A program made the translations under genes and the position numbers. Shown here one piece after another: positions 6,964-7,036 of a stretch of DNA of 7,036 bases. Under the pieces are notes generated by a model. The model saw nothing but the letters and a program-made list of their open reading frames with translations, was not told where the DNA came from and ran no database searches. Source of the stretch: Bacteroidota bacterium (GTDB taxonomy: Bacteria > CLD3 > SB21). Where the stretch lies: the NCBI GenBank assembly GCA_020438245.1, contig JAGQUY010000036.1:1-7036 (forward strand). Reading direction: 5' to 3'. Numbering within the stretch: the stretch's first letter is position 1; each line of letters opens with the position of its first letter.

Positions 6964-7036
6964 TCGATCGCCTTGGCCCTCGTCGTATTAACAAAGAGAA
7001 TATTGCCCATATCCTCGTAGCCATCGAAGGTTGCCG
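6960..7036 (-). CDS. 3' end of an unidentified gene (partial)
   Basis: On the minus strand a frame is open from the window edge for 24 codons and ends in TGA at 6960-6962, overlapping the potassium channel ATG as ATGA. The peptide tail contains GYEDMGNILFVNTTRAK, a normal mixed protein composition. The four-base overlap is the same arrangement used three times in the plus-strand operon, which argues for a real gene end. Against it, 24 open codons can arise by chance, and another frame is also open here. I cannot assign a function. If real, the gene is the upstream member of an operon with the two channel genes. Confidence 0.5.
   Translation of the reverse strand, partial: ATFDGYEDMGNILFVNTTRAKAIE
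6971..6974 (-). promoter_or_regulatory. Probable ribosome binding site of the potassium channel gene
   Basis: AAGG on the minus strand lies seven bases before the ATG at 6961-6963. A GAGG sits further upstream. The match is short but the spacing is right, and no other start is available in frame. Confidence 0.45.

Overview
The window comes from a double-membrane (Gram-negative type) bacterium. One gene encodes a signal-peptide-bearing protein with outer-membrane beta-barrel character, and another is a sigma54-dependent regulator. Base composition is mixed, coding density is very high, and no RNA genes, mobile elements, CRISPR arrays or long repeats are visible. The sequence does not fix the phylum.

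Layout. Positions 1-4608 (plus strand) hold four genes in a row, each overlapping the next by exactly four bases: (1) a membrane sensor histidine kinase, cut off at its 5' end by the window edge; (2) an NtrC-family response regulator with receiver, AAA+ and Fis-type HTH domains, starting at TTG; (3) a 298-residue exported, coiled-coil-rich protein of unknown function; (4) a 332-residue probable outer-membrane beta-barrel protein. Positions 4614-7036 (minus strand) hold a second group, read from right to left: the last 24 codons of an unidentified gene (tentative), a six-helix voltage-gated-type potassium channel with a C-terminal zinc ribbon, and a CLC-family chloride channel or transporter. 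The two groups converge with only five bases between their stop codons.

How the genes may work together. The kinase probably senses a periplasmic or membrane signal and phosphorylates the regulator, which would activate sigma54 promoters. No convincing sigma54 promoter is visible here, so its targets are probably upstream of the window or elsewhere. The tight coupling of the two-component pair to two exported proteins suggests a self-contained envelope module in which the coiled-coil protein and the barrel are either the output or part of the sensing arm. I do not recognise this gene combination as a named system, and it is the best candidate here for something undescribed. The minus-strand pair offers K+ and Cl- conductances side by side, which would suit osmotic or membrane-potential balancing. 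The CLC protein departs from the E. coli exchanger at several mechanistically important positions.
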